Source of the DNA: Clostridium weizhouense
GTDB lineage: Bacteria; Bacillota; Clostridia; Clostridiales; Clostridiaceae
Assembly (NCBI RefSeq): GCF_019431045.1
Contig: NZ_JAHXPT010000007.1
Span: 1-64,000, forward strand
Direction of reading: 5' to 3'
Length of the DNA: 64,000 bases
Shown here: piece after piece, positions 49,701 to 59,796 of the stretch
Numbering within the stretch: position 1 is the first letter of the stretch
How the letters are laid out: each line of letters starts with the position of its first letter
Notes under the pieces: model-generated
What the model saw: the letters and a program-made list of their open reading frames with translations, nothing else
The model's database searches: none
Told to the model about the DNA's origin: nothing
Program-made: the position numbers and the translations under genes

Positions 49701-50240
49701 ATGACAAGACTTCAAGAAAAATATCAAAAAGAAGTAATTCCGGCAATGATCGAAAAGTTCGGATATAAAAATATAATGGAAGTTCCAAAGCTAGAAAAGA
49801 TCGTAATTAATATGGGTGTTGGAGAAGCTAAGGAAAACCAAAAAGTTTTAGAATCAGCAGTTAGTGATTTAACTTTAATATCTGGTCAAAAACCAATATT
49901 AACTAGAGCAAAAAAATCAGTTGCTAACTTTAAAATAAGAGAAAATATGGCTTTAGGATGTAAGGTTACTCTAAGAAAAGCTAAAATGTTCGAATTCGCT
50001 GATAAATTAATGAGTATCGCATTACCTAGAGTAAGAGATTTCAGAGGAGTTTCAGCTAAGGCATTTGATGGTAGAGGAAACTATTCATTAGGAATAAAAG
50101 AACAATTAATATTCCCAGAAATAGAATATGATAAGATTGATAAAGTTAGAGGAATGGATATAATCTTCGTTACAACAGCAAATACAGACGAAGAAGCTAG
50201 AGAATTATTAAGATTCCTAGGAATGCCATTCGCTCAATAA
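49701..50240 (+). CDS. rplE: Ribosomal protein L5
   Basis: A 179-residue protein of the central protuberance that carries 5S rRNA and contacts P-site t[28 protein letters not shown] and [20 protein letters not shown] are typical. AAAGGAGGT site. Confidence 0.98.
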   Translation: MTRLQEKYQKEVIPAMIEKFGYKNIMEVPKLEKIVINMGVGEAKENQKVLESAVSDLTLISGQKPILTRAKKSVANFKIRENMALGCKVTLRKAKMFEFADKLMSIALPRVRDFRGVSAKAFDGRGNYSLGIKEQLIFPEIEYDKIDKVRGMDIIFVTTANTDEEARELLRFLGMPFAQ

Positions 50241-50256
50241 TAAGGAGGGAAACATA

Positions 50257-50442
50257 TTGGCACGTAAAGCTATTATTGAAAAATGGAGCAAAACTCCTAA
50301 ATACAAAACTAGAGCTTATACAAGATGTAGAATATGTGGAAGACCACATGCTGTACTAAGAAAATACGGAGTATGCCGTATTTGTTTTAGAGAACTTGCT
50401 TATAAGGGAGAAATTCCTGGTTGCAAGAAAGCAAGTTGGTAA
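50257..50442 (+). CDS. rpsZ: Ribosomal protein S14 type Z
   Basis: A 61-residue zinc-binding S14 (C+ form) with [10 protein letters not shown] and CRICFREL, the four zinc ligands. TTG start after AAGGAGGGA. The zinc-independent paralogue seen in some Firmicutes is not in this window. Confidence 0.97.
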   Translation: MARKAIIEKWSKTPKYKTRAYTRCRICGRPHAVLRKYGVCRICFRELAYKGEIPGCKKASW

Positions 50443-50474
50443 TAGACATAATGTAATGAAAGGAGGCACATTAA

Positions 50475-50873
50475 ATGGTTATGACAGATCCGATAGCAGA
50501 TTTACTAACACGTGTAAGAAATGCTAATTCTGTAAGACACGAAGTGGTGGAAGTACCTTCTTCAAATGTTAAGAAGGCAATTGCAAATATATTATTACAA
50601 GAGGGTTATATAAAAGAAATTAATGAATATAACGACGGAGTAGTACCAATGTTAAGAATAACTCTTAAATACGGTGCTAATAATGAAAGAGTTATAACTG
50701 GGATTAAGAGAATTTCTAAACCAGGTTTAAGAGTATATTGTAAAAAAGACGAAGTACCAAAAGTTCTTAATGGATTAGGTGTTGCTGTTGTTTCAACTTC
50801 AAAGGGATTAATGGTTGACAGAGAAGCTAGAAAGAACGGATTAGGTGGCGAAGTACTTTGCTACGTTTGGTAG
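50475..50873 (+). CDS. rpsH: Ribosomal protein S8
   Basis: A 132-residue primary binder of central-domain 16S rRNA and, in E. coli, repressor of the spc operon. [16 protein letters not shown] at the start and [20 protein letters not shown] at the end are conserved. Two nearby ATGs (50475, 50481); the first has the normal spacing to AAAGGAGG. Confidence 0.97.
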   Translation: MVMTDPIADLLTRVRNANSVRHEVVEVPSSNVKKAIANILLQEGYIKEINEYNDGVVPMLRITLKYGANNERVITGIKRISKPGLRVYCKKDEVPKVLNGLGVAVVSTSKGLMVDREARKNGLGGEVLCYVW

Positions 50874-50951
50874 TATTTAAATTTTGATAATAAACAGAAA
50901 TTGTAGTTTAATAGAAGATACAATTTTATAAATAATACAGGAGGTGTACTT

Positions 50952-51494
50952 ATGTCAAGAGTTGGTAGATTACCAATAGCTATTCCTGCTGGCGTAACTG
51001 TAACTGTAACACCAGACAACGTTGTTACAGTTAAAGGTCCAAAAGGCGAATTAGTTAAAGCTATGCATAAAGACATAAATATAGCAATTGAAAACAATGA
51101 AGTAGTTGTTACAAGACCTAGTGATCAAAAAAATCACAGAGCTCTTCATGGTTTAACAAGAGCATTACTTAATAATATGGTAATCGGAGTAAACGAAGGT
51201 TACCAAAAGAGTTTAGATTTAGTTGGTGTTGGTTACAGAGCTCAATTACAAGGCAAAAAACTTGTAATGAACCTTGGATATTCACATCCAGTTGAAATAG
51301 AACCTGTAGATGGAATCACATTCGAAACTCCAGCTGCAACTAAGGTAATTGTTAAGGGAATTGACAAAGAAAAAGTTGGAGCTGCTGCAGCAGATATAAG
51401 AAAATGGAGAGTACCAGAACCATACAAGGGTAAAGGTATTAAGTTCGAAAATGAAGTGATCAGACGTAAAGAAGGTAAAACTGGTAAGAAATAA
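50952..51494 (+). CDS. rplF: Ribosomal protein L6
   Basis: A 180-residue protein near the factor-binding site and sarcin-ricin loop. It has two similar domains; [15 protein letters not shown] opens the first and [19 protein letters not shown] lies in the second. AGGAGGTG site. A gap of 78 bases before it is longer than usual in this operon and holds no visible signal. Confidence 0.97.
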   Translation: MSRVGRLPIAIPAGVTVTVTPDNVVTVKGPKGELVKAMHKDINIAIENNEVVVTRPSDQKNHRALHGLTRALLNNMVIGVNEGYQKSLDLVGVGYRAQLQGKKLVMNLGYSHPVEIEPVDGITFETPAATKVIVKGIDKEKVGAAAADIRKWRVPEPYKGKGIKFENEVIRRKEGKTGKK

Positions 51495-51512
51495 TAGGAA
51501 GGAGTGAGCTTT

Positions 51513-51872
51513 ATGTTTAAAAAGGTAGACAAAAAGGCAAGTAGAGAAAAACGTCACCTTAGAGTTCGTAAGAAAATCTTTGGTACTTCTGAAAGACCAA
51601 GACTTTCAGTTTTCAGAAGTGAAAAGAATATATACGCACAAATTATTGATGACGTAAATGCTGTTACAATAGTAGCTGCTTCAAGTTTAGATAAAGAATT
51701 TTCTGCTAAAGGTGGAAATAAAGAAGGTGCTAAACTTGTAGGAGAAGCTGTAGCTAAAAAAGCTATAGAAAAAGGAATCACTGAAGTTGTATTTGACAGA
51801 GGTGGATACGTATATCACGGAAGAATTCAAGAATTAGCAGAAGGCGCTAGAGAAGCGGGCTTAAAATTCTAA
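51513..51872 (+). CDS. rplR: Ribosomal protein L18
   Basis: A 119-residue 5S rRNA-binding protein. [20 protein letters not shown] and [20 protein letters not shown] are standard. The ATG at 51513 follows GGAAGGAGTGA; the in-frame GTG at 51504 is within that site. Confidence 0.97.
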   Translation: MFKKVDKKASREKRHLRVRKKIFGTSERPRLSVFRSEKNIYAQIIDDVNAVTIVAASSLDKEFSAKGGNKEGAKLVGEAVAKKAIEKGITEVVFDRGGYVYHGRIQELAEGAREAGLKF

Positions 51873-51891
51873 GATACGAGGAGGGAAATAA

Positions 51892-52389
51892 ATGAGAATC
51901 GATCCTAGTACACTAGACCTTAAAGAAAAGGTTGTTTATATAAACAGAGTTACTAAGGTTGTTAAAGGTGGTAGAAACTTCAGATTCAGCGCTTTAGTTG
52001 TTGTTGGAGATGAGAATGGCCACGTTGGAGTTGGAATGGGTAAATCTATTGAAATTCCAGAAGCAATCAAAAAAGGAATAGAAGATGCTAAGAAAAACTT
52101 AGTAAGTGTTGCTATAGTAGGTACAACTGTTCCTCATGAAATAAACGGTAGATTTGGAACTGGAAATGTTCTAATAATGCCAGCTAAAGAAGGTACAGGA
52201 GTTATTGCTGGAGGTCCAGCAAGAGCGGTACTAGAATTAGCAGGATTAAAGGATGTAAGAGCTAAGTCATTAGGTTCTAACAATCCTAAGAACATGGTTA
52301 ATGCAACAATAAACGGATTAGCAAGCTTAAGAACAGCTGAAGAAATAGCTAAATTAAGAGGAAAATCTGTTGAAGAAATATTAGGTTAG
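51892..52389 (+). CDS. rpsE: Ribosomal protein S5
   Basis: A 165-residue protein important for decoding accuracy. [21 protein letters not shown] carries the wild-type residues at the spectinomycin-site loop. [20 protein letters not shown] is typical. AGGAGGGA site. Eleven bases before rpmD. Confidence 0.97.
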   Translation: MRIDPSTLDLKEKVVYINRVTKVVKGGRNFRFSALVVVGDENGHVGVGMGKSIEIPEAIKKGIEDAKKNLVSVAIVGTTVPHEINGRFGTGNVLIMPAKEGTGVIAGGPARAVLELAGLKDVRAKSLGSNNPKNMVNATINGLASLRTAEEIAKLRGKSVEEILG

Positions 52390-52400
52390 GAGGTATTGCA

Positions 52401-52580
52401 ATGGCTAAATTAAGAGTTACTTTAGTAAAGAGCTTAATAGGTAGAAAAAAAGATCATATTGCTACTGCAAATGCTCTTGGACTTAAGAAGATACACAAAA
52501 TAGTAGAACATGAGGGAACACCTCAAATCAAAGGTATGTTAAAGAAAATTGATTACCTATTAAAGATAGAAGAAATATAA
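52401..52580 (+). CDS. rpmD: Ribosomal protein L30
   Basis: A 59-residue protein; too short for many ORF screens. [20 protein letters not shown] is the family signature, with the [12 protein letters not shown] helix following. TTAGGAGGT overlaps the rpsE stop, then ATG 52401. Confidence 0.97.
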   Translation: MAKLRVTLVKSLIGRKKDHIATANALGLKKIHKIVEHEGTPQIKGMLKKIDYLLKIEEI

Positions 52581-52601
52581 TAATAAGGAGGTGTACTGAA
52601 T

Positions 52602-53042
52602 ATGAAACTTCATGAATTAAAACCAGCAGTAGGTAGCAAGAAAGCTCCTAAGAGAGTCGGAAGAGGTACAGGTTCTGGTTTAGGAAGAAATGCTGGTAAA
52701 GGTGAAAAAGGTCAAAACGCAAGATCAGGTGGTGGAGTAAGACCTGGTTTCGAAGGAGGCCAAATGCCTTTATACAGAAGACTTCCTAAGAGAGGTTTTA
52801 CAAATATTTTTGCTAAGAGCTATGTTAGTATTAATGTAGATAGATTAAATATATTTGAAAATGGTACTGAAATAACTCCAGAAGTATTACTTGAAAGAAG
52901 AGTTATCAGTAAAGTATTAGATGGAGTAAAGATTCTTGGAAACGGAAATTTAGAAAAATCCTTAACAATAAAAGGATGTAAGTTCTCAAAGTCTGCAATA
53001 GAAAAGATCGAAGCAGCTGGAGGAAAAGTTGAGGTGATTTAA
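52602..53042 (+). CDS. rplO: Ribosomal protein L15
   Basis: A 146-residue early-assembly protein. The N-terminal glycine- and arginine-rich tail ([20 protein letters not shown]) and the [18 protein letters not shown] block are standard. The stop is 2 bases from the secY start, and its end carries the secY ribosome-binding site. Confidence 0.97.
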   Translation: MKLHELKPAVGSKKAPKRVGRGTGSGLGRNAGKGEKGQNARSGGGVRPGFEGGQMPLYRRLPKRGFTNIFAKSYVSINVDRLNIFENGTEITPEVLLERRVISKVLDGVKILGNGNLEKSLTIKGCKFSKSAIEKIEAAGGKVEVI

Positions 53043-53044
53043 GA

Positions 53045-54325
53045 ATGCTTCAAACTTTACGTAATGCATTTAAAGTTTCTGAACTAAGGAAAAAATTCCT
53101 GTGGATATTATTATTAATTGCAGTTTTCAGGATGGGAAGTCATATTCCTGTTCCTGGAATTAATGCAGAATATCTAAAGAGGATATCTGAGTCAGGTGGC
53201 TTAATAGGCTTTTATGATTTACTTTCAGGGGGCGCATTTAGTAGATTTAGTATATTTGCATTAGGTGTTATGCCGTACATTAATGCTTCTATCATAATGC
53301 AACTATTAACAGTTGCTATACCTCAATTAGAACAACTTTCTAAAGAAGGTGAAGATGGAAGAAAGAAAATACAAAATGCTACTCGTTATGTAGCTCTAGG
53401 TATATCATTTATATTAGCCTTTGGAATATATGCAACTATTGCTAACAGTGGTGCTACAGCAGGAATAAGTACTGTAGAAATGCTTATAGTTATTTTTGCA
53501 CTAGTTGTAGGCTCAACATTTTGTATGTGGTTAGGAGATCAGCTTACTGTTAATGGAATAGGAAATGGTACTTCAATATTAATTTTTGTTAATATAGTAT
53601 CTAGAATTCCTATGACAATTGCTTCAATTGCTGCTTCTAAACAAGCAGGAAATGTAAGTATAGTAGAAGTTACGTTATTTGGAGTATTTTTTGTTGCATT
53701 ATTAGCAACAGTATTGTATTTCTCATTAGCAGAAAGAAGAATCCCTGTTCAATATGCTGGAAAAGCTGTTGGTGGAAGTAAGATGATGAAGAATCAAACA
53801 AGTCATATTCCATTAAGCATTATTGGATCAGCTGTTATCGCAATAATATTTGCGATGTCAGTTATGGATTTCCCTAAGACTATAGCGACTTTTATGCCAA
53901 ATAAGAGTTGGTCTATGTGGGTTTTAAATAATAAAACTTGTATTTTTAATTCTGAAAGTTGGATGTATTTAATATTGTATGCAATACTTACATTATTTTT
54001 TACTTGGTTTTACACTCAAATTACATTTAAGCCGGATGAAATGGCTGAGAATTTGCATAAATCTACAGGATTTATACCAGGAGTAAGACCAGGAGAGGCA
54101 ACAACAGAATATTTTGAAAGAATTCTTAATAGAGTATCTATGATAGGTGGATTATTAGCAGCAGTATTAGCTGTAACACCAGTCTTAATTCAAAATTATA
54201 CAGAGTTTAAAAATATATCATTTTCAGGAACAGCACTTTTAATTGTTATAGGAGTTGCATTAGATTTTAATAGACAAGTGGAATCACAAATGACAATGCG
54301 ACACTATAAAGGATTTCTTAAATAG
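53045..54325 (+). CDS. secY: SecY, protein translocase channel
   Basis: A 426-residue polytopic membrane protein that forms the Sec channel with SecE. Ten membrane helices are expected; GSHIPVPGIN, a plug-region GGAFSRFSIFALGVMPYI, and the cytoplasmic loop with AERRIPVQYAGKAVGG are recognisable. The C-terminal FDRQVE-like segment reads FNRQVESQMTMRHYKGF. Its ATG comes just after rplO. The partner SecE is encoded at 27818. Confidence 0.96.
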   Translation: MLQTLRNAFKVSELRKKFLWILLLIAVFRMGSHIPVPGINAEYLKRISESGGLIGFYDLLSGGAFSRFSIFALGVMPYINASIIMQLLTVAIPQLEQLSKEGEDGRKKIQNATRYVALGISFILAFGIYATIANSGATAGISTVEMLIVIFALVVGSTFCMWLGDQLTVNGIGNGTSILIFVNIVSRIPMTIASIAASKQAGNVSIVEVTLFGVFFVALLATVLYFSLAERRIPVQYAGKAVGGSKMMKNQTSHIPLSIIGSAVIAIIFAMSVMDFPKTIATFMPNKSWSMWVLNNKTCIFNSESWMYLILYAILTLFFTWFYTQITFKPDEMAENLHKSTGFIPGVRPGEATTEYFERILNRVSMIGGLLAAVLAVTPVLIQNYTEFKNISFSGTALLIVIGVALDFNRQVESQMTMRHYKGFLK

Positions 54326-54349
54326 ATTAAATAAATGGAGATGAAGCCC

Positions 54350-54997
54350 GTGAAGATAGTATTACTAGGTCCTCCTGGAGCCGGGAAAGGAACACAGGCA
54401 AAGTCAATTAGTAATAGATATTCAATTCCACATATATCTACTGGTGATATTTTTAGAAAAAATATTTCTGAAAACACTCCACTTGGAGTAGAAGCTAAAA
54501 GATATATGGATAACGGACAATTAGTTCCTGATGAAGTCACTATTAACATGGTTAAAGACAGATTACAAGAAGAGGATTGTTTAGGTGGATATTTATTAGA
54601 TGGTTTTCCAAGAACTGTAGCTCAAGCAAATGCTCTTAATGACTTTCTTGTAAATAAAGAAAAACAATTAGATACTTCATTATTAATAGAAGTACCTAGC
54701 GACTTTATATTAGAAAGAATGACAGGTAGAAGAGTATGTCCATCATGTGGAGCTAGTTATCATATTAAGTTTAATCCTCCAACGAATGATGGTAAATGTG
54801 ACTTGTGCGGAAGTGAGGTTATACAAAGAAAAGACGATACAGTTGAAACTGTAAAGGAAAGGCTAGATGTATATGAAAACCAAACTCAGCCGCTAATTGA
54901 GTTTTATAAAAATAAAAATTTACTTTCAGTAGTAGATGGCACAAAAGCTATAAATGAAGTTTTCAAAAGTATTTGTAAAATGCTAGAGGAGCAATAA
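54350..54997 (+). CDS. adk: Adenylate kinase (zinc-binding type)
   Basis: A 215-residue kinase that interconverts AMP, ADP and ATP. The P-loop is GPPGAGKGT at 7-15; the LID holds CPSCGASYH and CDLCG, the four cysteines of the zinc-bearing Gram-positive type. GTG 54350 follows GGAG with nine bases between; an upstream in-frame ATG (54335) precedes that site and would add five residues not seen in relatives. In the usual secY-adk-map order. Confidence 0.96.
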   Translation: MKIVLLGPPGAGKGTQAKSISNRYSIPHISTGDIFRKNISENTPLGVEAKRYMDNGQLVPDEVTINMVKDRLQEEDCLGGYLLDGFPRTVAQANALNDFLVNKEKQLDTSLLIEVPSDFILERMTGRRVCPSCGASYHIKFNPPTNDGKCDLCGSEVIQRKDDTVETVKERLDVYENQTQPLIEFYKNKNLLSVVDGTKAINEVFKSICKMLEEQ

Positions 54998-55000
54998 AAC

Positions 55001-55750
55001 ATGATTGTTATTAAAAACGATAATGAAATTGCTTTAATGAGAAAATCAGGCAGAATAGTTGCTGAAACATTATTATTACTAGAAGAAAAAGTAAAACCTG
55101 GTATAACTACTGCAGAATTAGACAGGGTAGCAGAAGAATTTATAACTAAGCATGGAGCGAAACCTTCTTTTAAAGGTTTGTATGGTTTCCCTTCGTCACT
55201 ATGTATTTCTGTGAATGAGCAAGTAGTACATGGGATACCAGGAAGATATGAATTAAAAGATGGTGACATAGTTAGTGTTGACTGTGGAGCATTCATTGAT
55301 GGATTCCATGGAGATGCGGCAAGAACCTTTCCGGTTGGAGAAGTTACAAAACAAGCTCAGAAATTAATCGATGTAACAAGAAAAAGTTTCTTTGAAGGTA
55401 TAAAATTTGCCAAAGAAGGAAATAGATTAAGTAGTATATCACACGAAATACAAAACTACATTGAGGCAGCAGGTTTCTCAGTAGTAAGAGACTTTGTAGG
55501 TCATGGGATCGGAAGAAAAGTTCATGAAGATCCAGAAGTGCCAAATTTCGGGATAGAAGGCAGAGGTCCAAAGTTGGTTAAAGGTATGGTATTGGCTATA
55601 GAACCTATGGTTAATGCAGGATCTTACAAAGTAAGAACTTTAAGAAATGGTTGGACAGTTGTAACAGTAGATGGTAGCGTATCAGCACACTATGAAAATA
55701 CAGTTGCAATTTTGCCAGATGGACCAGAGATATTAACACTTATTAAGTAG
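55001..55750 (+). CDS. map: Methionine aminopeptidase
   Basis: A 249-residue type I enzyme removing the initiator Met from new proteins. The di-metal ligands fit: DCGAFIDGFHGDAAR (Asp and Asp), GHGIGRKVHEDPEVP (His), LAIEPMV (Glu) and the final YENTVAI (Glu). The ATG is 3 bases after adk with an AGAGGAG site inside the adk end. Confidence 0.97.
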   Translation: MIVIKNDNEIALMRKSGRIVAETLLLLEEKVKPGITTAELDRVAEEFITKHGAKPSFKGLYGFPSSLCISVNEQVVHGIPGRYELKDGDIVSVDCGAFIDGFHGDAARTFPVGEVTKQAQKLIDVTRKSFFEGIKFAKEGNRLSSISHEIQNYIEAAGFSVVRDFVGHGIGRKVHEDPEVPNFGIEGRGPKLVKGMVLAIEPMVNAGSYKVRTLRNGWTVVTVDGSVSAHYENTVAILPDGPEILTLIK

Positions 55751-55838
55751 AAACAGAGTGTTGCTTAGTTATAAATTTGCATGATACTTATTTGTTGAAT
55801 GTTAATTTATTACTAAGGTAATCATCGAGGTGAAAAGT

Positions 55839-56120
55839 TTGCAAAGCAATGACTTGATTGGAAAAATAGTACTTTCAAAAGCAGGAAGAGATATTAATCA
55901 TTTATATGTTATTGTTAGGCAGCTAGATAATGATTATGTATTGTTATCTAACGGAAATGCAAAAACAATTAATATGCCTAAAAAGAAAAATCTTAAACAT
56001 TTAAGTATTTTAGAAACTATAGATGAAGAAATAGTATCATCTATAAAATTATGCGATAAAAGTACTGATTTAAAAATTAAGAGATTTTTAAAACTTAGAA
56101 GCATTGTTAAGGAGGGTTGA
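55839..56120 (+). CDS. KOW-domain RNA-binding protein (L14e-like, YmlA-type)
   Basis: A 93-residue protein between map and infA. It opens [21 protein letters not shown], a KOW-type start seen in clostridial L14e-like proteins, and ends in a basic helix ([16 protein letters not shown]). Its function is not known; position in the ribosomal cluster suggests a ribosome or rRNA link. TTG 55839 follows GAGGTG; GTG 55830 is within the site. Typical for clostridia at this place. Confidence 0.8.
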   Translation: MQSNDLIGKIVLSKAGRDINHLYVIVRQLDNDYVLLSNGNAKTINMPKKKNLKHLSILETIDEEIVSSIKLCDKSTDLKIKRFLKLRSIVKEG

Positions 56121-56127
56121 TTACCTT

Positions 56128-56346
56128 ATGTCAAAAGATGATGTTATAGAAATGCAAGGTACTGTACTAGAATCTTTACCAAATGCTATGTTTCAAGTTG
56201 AACTTGAAAGTGGTCATAAAATTCTAGCACATATATCAGGAAAATTAAGAATGAACTTCATTAGAATTCTACCTGGGGATAAAGTTACTGTGGAACTTTC
56301 TCCATATGACTTAACTAGAGGAAGAATTACATGGAGAGCAAAATAA
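56128..56346 (+). CDS. infA: Translation initiation factor IF-1
   Basis: A 72-residue OB-fold factor binding the A-site of the 30S subunit. [22 protein letters not shown] and [26 protein letters not shown] are near invariant. ATG 56128 behind AAGGAGGG, which overlaps the end of the KOW gene. Confidence 0.98.
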   Translation: MSKDDVIEMQGTVLESLPNAMFQVELESGHKILAHISGKLRMNFIRILPGDKVTVELSPYDLTRGRITWRAK

Positions 56347-56388
56347 GATAGATAATAAATAGTTTTATATCTATCACTAGAAATATGA

Positions 56389-56514
<126 letters not shown>

Positions 56515-56557
56515 TGATCAATTTTACAATAAACTTACATTATGAGCATAAATAATA

Positions 56558-56586
56558 TTGACATTTTCTTAAAAGTCAAATATGAT
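56558..56586 (+). promoter_or_regulatory. rpsM-rpoA internal promoter
   Basis: TTGACA (56558-56563), 17-bp spacer, TATGAT (56581-56586). A strong promoter inside the cluster, right after rpmJ. Confidence 0.84.
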
Positions 56587-56611
56587 TATATAGTCGTTTA
56601 ATTAATCAAAA

Positions 56612-56677
56612 AATAGATTTTAGGAGCGGCTGCAATGGGTAAGTCTATTGACCTAAAATTTTATTATATAATTTTTA
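56612..56677 (+). promoter_or_regulatory. rpsM leader, possible pseudoknot/attenuator
   Basis: Two perfect helices interlock: AATAGA (56612-56617) with TCTATT (56644-56649), and TTTTAGG (56618-56624) with CCTAAAA (56652-56658). The order is that of a pseudoknot or of two competing hairpins. The joining loop AGCGGCTGCAATGGGTAAG is GC-rich and T-rich sequence follows. Candidate S4-type control site, as in the E. coli alpha operon. Confidence 0.55.
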
Positions 56678-56721
56678 AATCAACTTTTATGCATTTCAAT
56701 AATCAGGAGGTGTAAATTTTA

Positions 56722-57090
56722 ATGGCAAGAATATCAGGTGTTGACCTACCAAGAGAAAAAAGAGTTGAAATTGGTTTAACTTATATCTATGGAATAGGTC
56801 TATCAACTTCACAAAAAATCTTATCTTTAACAGGAATTAATCCTGACACAAGAGTTAAAGATTTATCAGAAGACGAAGTAAATGAAATAAGAACTTATAT
56901 AAATAAGAACTTAATGGTTGAAGGTGACTTAAGAAGAGATGTTGCTTTAAACATTAAGAGATTAGTAGAAATAGGATCATATAGAGGAATTAGACATAGA
57001 AGAGGTCTTCCAGTTAGAGGACAAAAGACTAAAACTAATGCTAGAACAAGAAAAGGTCCTAAGAAGACAATGGCAAATAAAAAGAAATAG
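56722..57090 (+). CDS. rpsM: Ribosomal protein S13
   Basis: A 122-residue small-subunit head protein bridging to the large subunit. [20 protein letters not shown] and [19 protein letters not shown] are standard. AGGAGGTG site. First gene after the internal promoter. Confidence 0.98.
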   Translation: MARISGVDLPREKRVEIGLTYIYGIGLSTSQKILSLTGINPDTRVKDLSEDEVNEIRTYINKNLMVEGDLRRDVALNIKRLVEIGSYRGIRHRRGLPVRGQKTKTNARTRKGPKKTMANKKK

Positions 57091-57109
57091 TAAGGAGGTA
57101 AGGTAGGTA

Positions 57110-57505
57110 ATGGCAGCTCAAAAAGTTAAGAAGACTAGAAGAAGAAAAGAAAGAAAGAATGTTGAGCATGGTGCAGCGCACATAAAATCAACTTTCAATA
57201 ATTCAATAGTTACTTTAACAGATGCAGCAGGTAATGCTTTATCATGGTCAAGTGCAGGAGCACTAGGTTTTAGAGGATCAAGAAAGAGTACACCATTCGC
57301 AGCTCAAATGGCAGCAGAAACTGCAGCCAAAGCAGCAATGGAACATGGCTTAAAGAGTATAGAGGTTTACGTTAAAGGTCCTGGTTCAGGAAGAGAAGCA
57401 GCTATAAGATCTTTACAAGCAGCAGGATTAGAAGTAACTTTAATTAAAGATGTTACTCCAATTCCACATAATGGTTGTAGACCACCAAAGAGAAGAAGAG
57501 TTTAA
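57110..57505 (+). CDS. rpsK: Ribosomal protein S11
   Basis: A 131-residue platform protein. [20 protein letters not shown] and the C-terminal [12 protein letters not shown] are invariant. AAGGAGGT site. Confidence 0.98.
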   Translation: MAAQKVKKTRRRKERKNVEHGAAHIKSTFNNSIVTLTDAAGNALSWSSAGALGFRGSRKSTPFAAQMAAETAAKAAMEHGLKSIEVYVKGPGSGREAAIRSLQAAGLEVTLIKDVTPIPHNGCRPPKRRRV

Positions 57506-57532
57506 TATAACCGTAATAGGAGGTGTAATTTA

Positions 57533-58153
57533 ATGGCAAGATATACTGGAGCTACATGCAGATTATGTAGAAGAGAAGGTATGAAATTATTCCTTAAAGG
57601 GGATAGATGTTTCACAGATAAATGTGCTTTCGTTAGAAGAAGCTACGCACCAGGACAACATGGCGCGAATAAGAAAAAGATGTCAAACTATGGAGTTCAA
57701 TTAAGAGAAAAACAAAAAGCTAGAAGAATTTATGGCGTATTAGAAGGCCAATTCAGAACATATTATGAAAAAGCTGAACACATGAAAGGTATAACAGGTG
57801 AAAACTTACTTAGATTACTAGAAATGAGACTTGATAATGTAGTTTATAGATTAGGTTACGGATCATCAAGAAATGAAGCTAGACAATTAGTTACTCATGG
57901 ACATTTCTTAGTAAATGGTAAGAAGGTTGACATTTGTTCATATAGTGTTTCAGTTAATGATGTAATTACTGTATGCGAAAAAAGCAGATCAAGTGAAAAG
58001 TTTAAGACTTTTGTAGAAAATCCTAAGACTTTACCAAAATGGTTAGAAGCTAATGTTGATAACTATGAAGGAAAAGTAGTTGCAGTGCCATCAAGAGAAG
58101 ATATAGATGTGCCTGTTAACGAAACACTTATTGTTGAGTTATACAGTAAATAA
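57533..58153 (+). CDS. rpsD: Ribosomal protein S4 (zinc-binding form)
   Basis: A 206-residue primary 16S binder. [20 protein letters not shown] plus a further Cys of TDKC gives the zinc-type N-terminus. The S4 RNA-binding domain contains [20 protein letters not shown]. In other bacteria S4 represses the alpha operon by binding its leader. AGGAGGTG site. Confidence 0.98.
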   Translation: MARYTGATCRLCRREGMKLFLKGDRCFTDKCAFVRRSYAPGQHGANKKKMSNYGVQLREKQKARRIYGVLEGQFRTYYEKAEHMKGITGENLLRLLEMRLDNVVYRLGYGSSRNEARQLVTHGHFLVNGKKVDICSYSVSVNDVITVCEKSRSSEKFKTFVENPKTLPKWLEANVDNYEGKVVAVPSREDIDVPVNETLIVELYSK

Positions 58154-58255
58154 TATATTTATATTTGTTAGGCAAATTTATCACATTATATGCAAATATA
58201 GAATCAGTTGCCCTCAGAATAAGGTTGCCATTTATAATATAAGGAGGGTTTGTGG

Positions 58256-59203
58256 ATGTTAGAAATCGAAAAGCCAATAATAGAATGTATAGAATCCAAT
58301 GAAGACGGTACTTATGGAAAATATGTTGTTGAACCACTTGAAAGAGGATATGCAATTACTTTAGGTAATGCCTTAAGAAGAATATTGTTATCATCTCTTC
58401 CAGGTGTAGCAACTACTTCTGTTAAGATTGATGGAGTTCTTCATGAGTTTTCTACTGTTCAAGGAGTTAAAGAAGATGTTACAGAATTAATTCTTAATAT
58501 TAAATCATTAGCTCTAAGAATGAATGGTGAAGGTCCTAAAGTTATTTATATTGATGCTAAAGGACCAGGTAAGGTTACTGGAGCAGATATAAAGACTGAT
58601 GGAGATGTTGAAGTTGTTAATAAGGATTTACATATTGCAACTTTAGATAATGATGGAAGACTTTATATGGAGTTAACTGTTAATAAAGGAAGAGGATATG
58701 TTACTCAAAATAAAAATAAGAGTGAAGAATTACCTATTTCATCAATTGCAGTTGATTCTATCTACACACCAGTAAAAAGAGTTAATTTTACTGTTGACAA
58801 CACTAGAGTTGGTCAAATTACTGATTATGATAAATTAACTTTAGAAATTTGGACTAATGGAACTATAAGAATTGATGAAGCTATAAGTTTATCAGCAAAA
58901 ATTCTAATAGAACATTTTAAATTATTTATGTCGTTAACAGATAACACTAACGATGTTGAAATAATGATAGAAAAAGAAGAAGATAAAAAAGAAAAAGTCC
59001 TAGAAATGACTGTAGAAGAACTTGATTTATCAGTTAGATCATATAACTGTTTAAAGAGAGCTGGAATTAATACAGTTCAAGAACTTGCTACCAAATCAAT
59101 GGATGATATGATGAAAGTTAGAAATCTAGGAAAGAAATCTTTAGAAGAAGTTGAGAGAAAACTTAAAGAGTTAGGTTTATGCTTAAAACTAAACGATGAG
59201 TAA
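58256..59203 (+). CDS. rpoA: RNA polymerase alpha subunit
   Basis: A 315-residue assembly subunit. The N-terminal domain has [23 protein letters not shown]; the C-terminal domain (about 245-315) has [19 protein letters not shown] and [16 protein letters not shown], for UP-element and activator contact. ATG 58256 lies 7 bases after AAGGAGGG; an in-frame TTG at 58250 is too close to the site. Confidence 0.98.
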   Translation: MLEIEKPIIECIESNEDGTYGKYVVEPLERGYAITLGNALRRILLSSLPGVATTSVKIDGVLHEFSTVQGVKEDVTELILNIKSLALRMNGEGPKVIYIDAKGPGKVTGADIKTDGDVEVVNKDLHIATLDNDGRLYMELTVNKGRGYVTQNKNKSEELPISSIAVDSIYTPVKRVNFTVDNTRVGQITDYDKLTLEIWTNGTIRIDEAISLSAKILIEHFKLFMSLTDNTNDVEIMIEKEEDKKEKVLEMTVEELDLSVRSYNCLKRAGINTVQELATKSMDDMMKVRNLGKKSLEEVERKLKELGLCLKLNDE

Positions 59204-59215
59204 GGAGGTAAATCC

Positions 59216-59557
59216 ATGGCAGGTTATCGTAAGCTAGGTCTTCCTACAGACCAAAGAAAAGCTATGCTAAGAAATCTTGTTACAAGTTTATTAAAACACG
59301 GTAAGATTGAAACAACTGTAACAAGAGCTAAAGAAACTAGATCTCTTGCAGAAAAGATGATTACTCTTGCTAAGAGAGGAGATCTTCACGCTAGAAGACA
59401 GGCGTTAGCTTTTGTACAAGAAGAATTAGTTGTTAAAAATTTATTTGATAACGTAGCTCCAAAATACGCTGAAAGAAACGGCGGATATACAAGAATGTAT
59501 AAAAAAGGTCCTAGAAGAGGAGACGGAGCAGAAGTAGTAATACTTGAGTTAGTATAA
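59216..59557 (+). CDS. rplQ: Ribosomal protein L17
   Basis: A 113-residue protein at the tunnel exit. [20 protein letters not shown] and [20 protein letters not shown] are typical. AAGGAGGT site. Last ribosomal gene before a strong terminator. Confidence 0.98.
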   Translation: MAGYRKLGLPTDQRKAMLRNLVTSLLKHGKIETTVTRAKETRSLAEKMITLAKRGDLHARRQALAFVQEELVVKNLFDNVAPKYAERNGGYTRMYKKGPRRGDGAEVVILELV

Positions 59558-59565
59558 TTTATAAA

Positions 59566-59597
59566 GGGGATTAAGTTTATACTTAGTCCCCATTTTA
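59566..59597 (+). terminator. Terminator of the ribosomal cluster
   Basis: GGGGATTAAGT (59566-59576), loop TTAT, ACTTAGTCCCC (59581-59591), then ATTTT. One G-T pair. Confidence 0.88.
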
Positions 59598-59671
59598 ACA
59601 TATAAAAATAAAAAACTAATATATTATAGAAGCGTTTTTTAAAAATAAGGTGAGATATCTATTACTTTTTC

Positions 59672-59699
59672 TTGAAGTTATAGTATTTTAGTATATAAT
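59672..59699 (+). promoter_or_regulatory. ecfA1 promoter
   Basis: TTGAAG (59672-59677), 16-bp spacer, TATAAT (59694-59699). About 95 bases before ecfA1. Confidence 0.65.
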
Positions 59700-59796
59700 T
59701 AATTTAGTTAAGCCATGTATATATATTTTAAATTTAAATAGAGATTAGAGACTTTTGTATAATGTATTAGCACTTATAGATTTATGGAGGTTAAAA

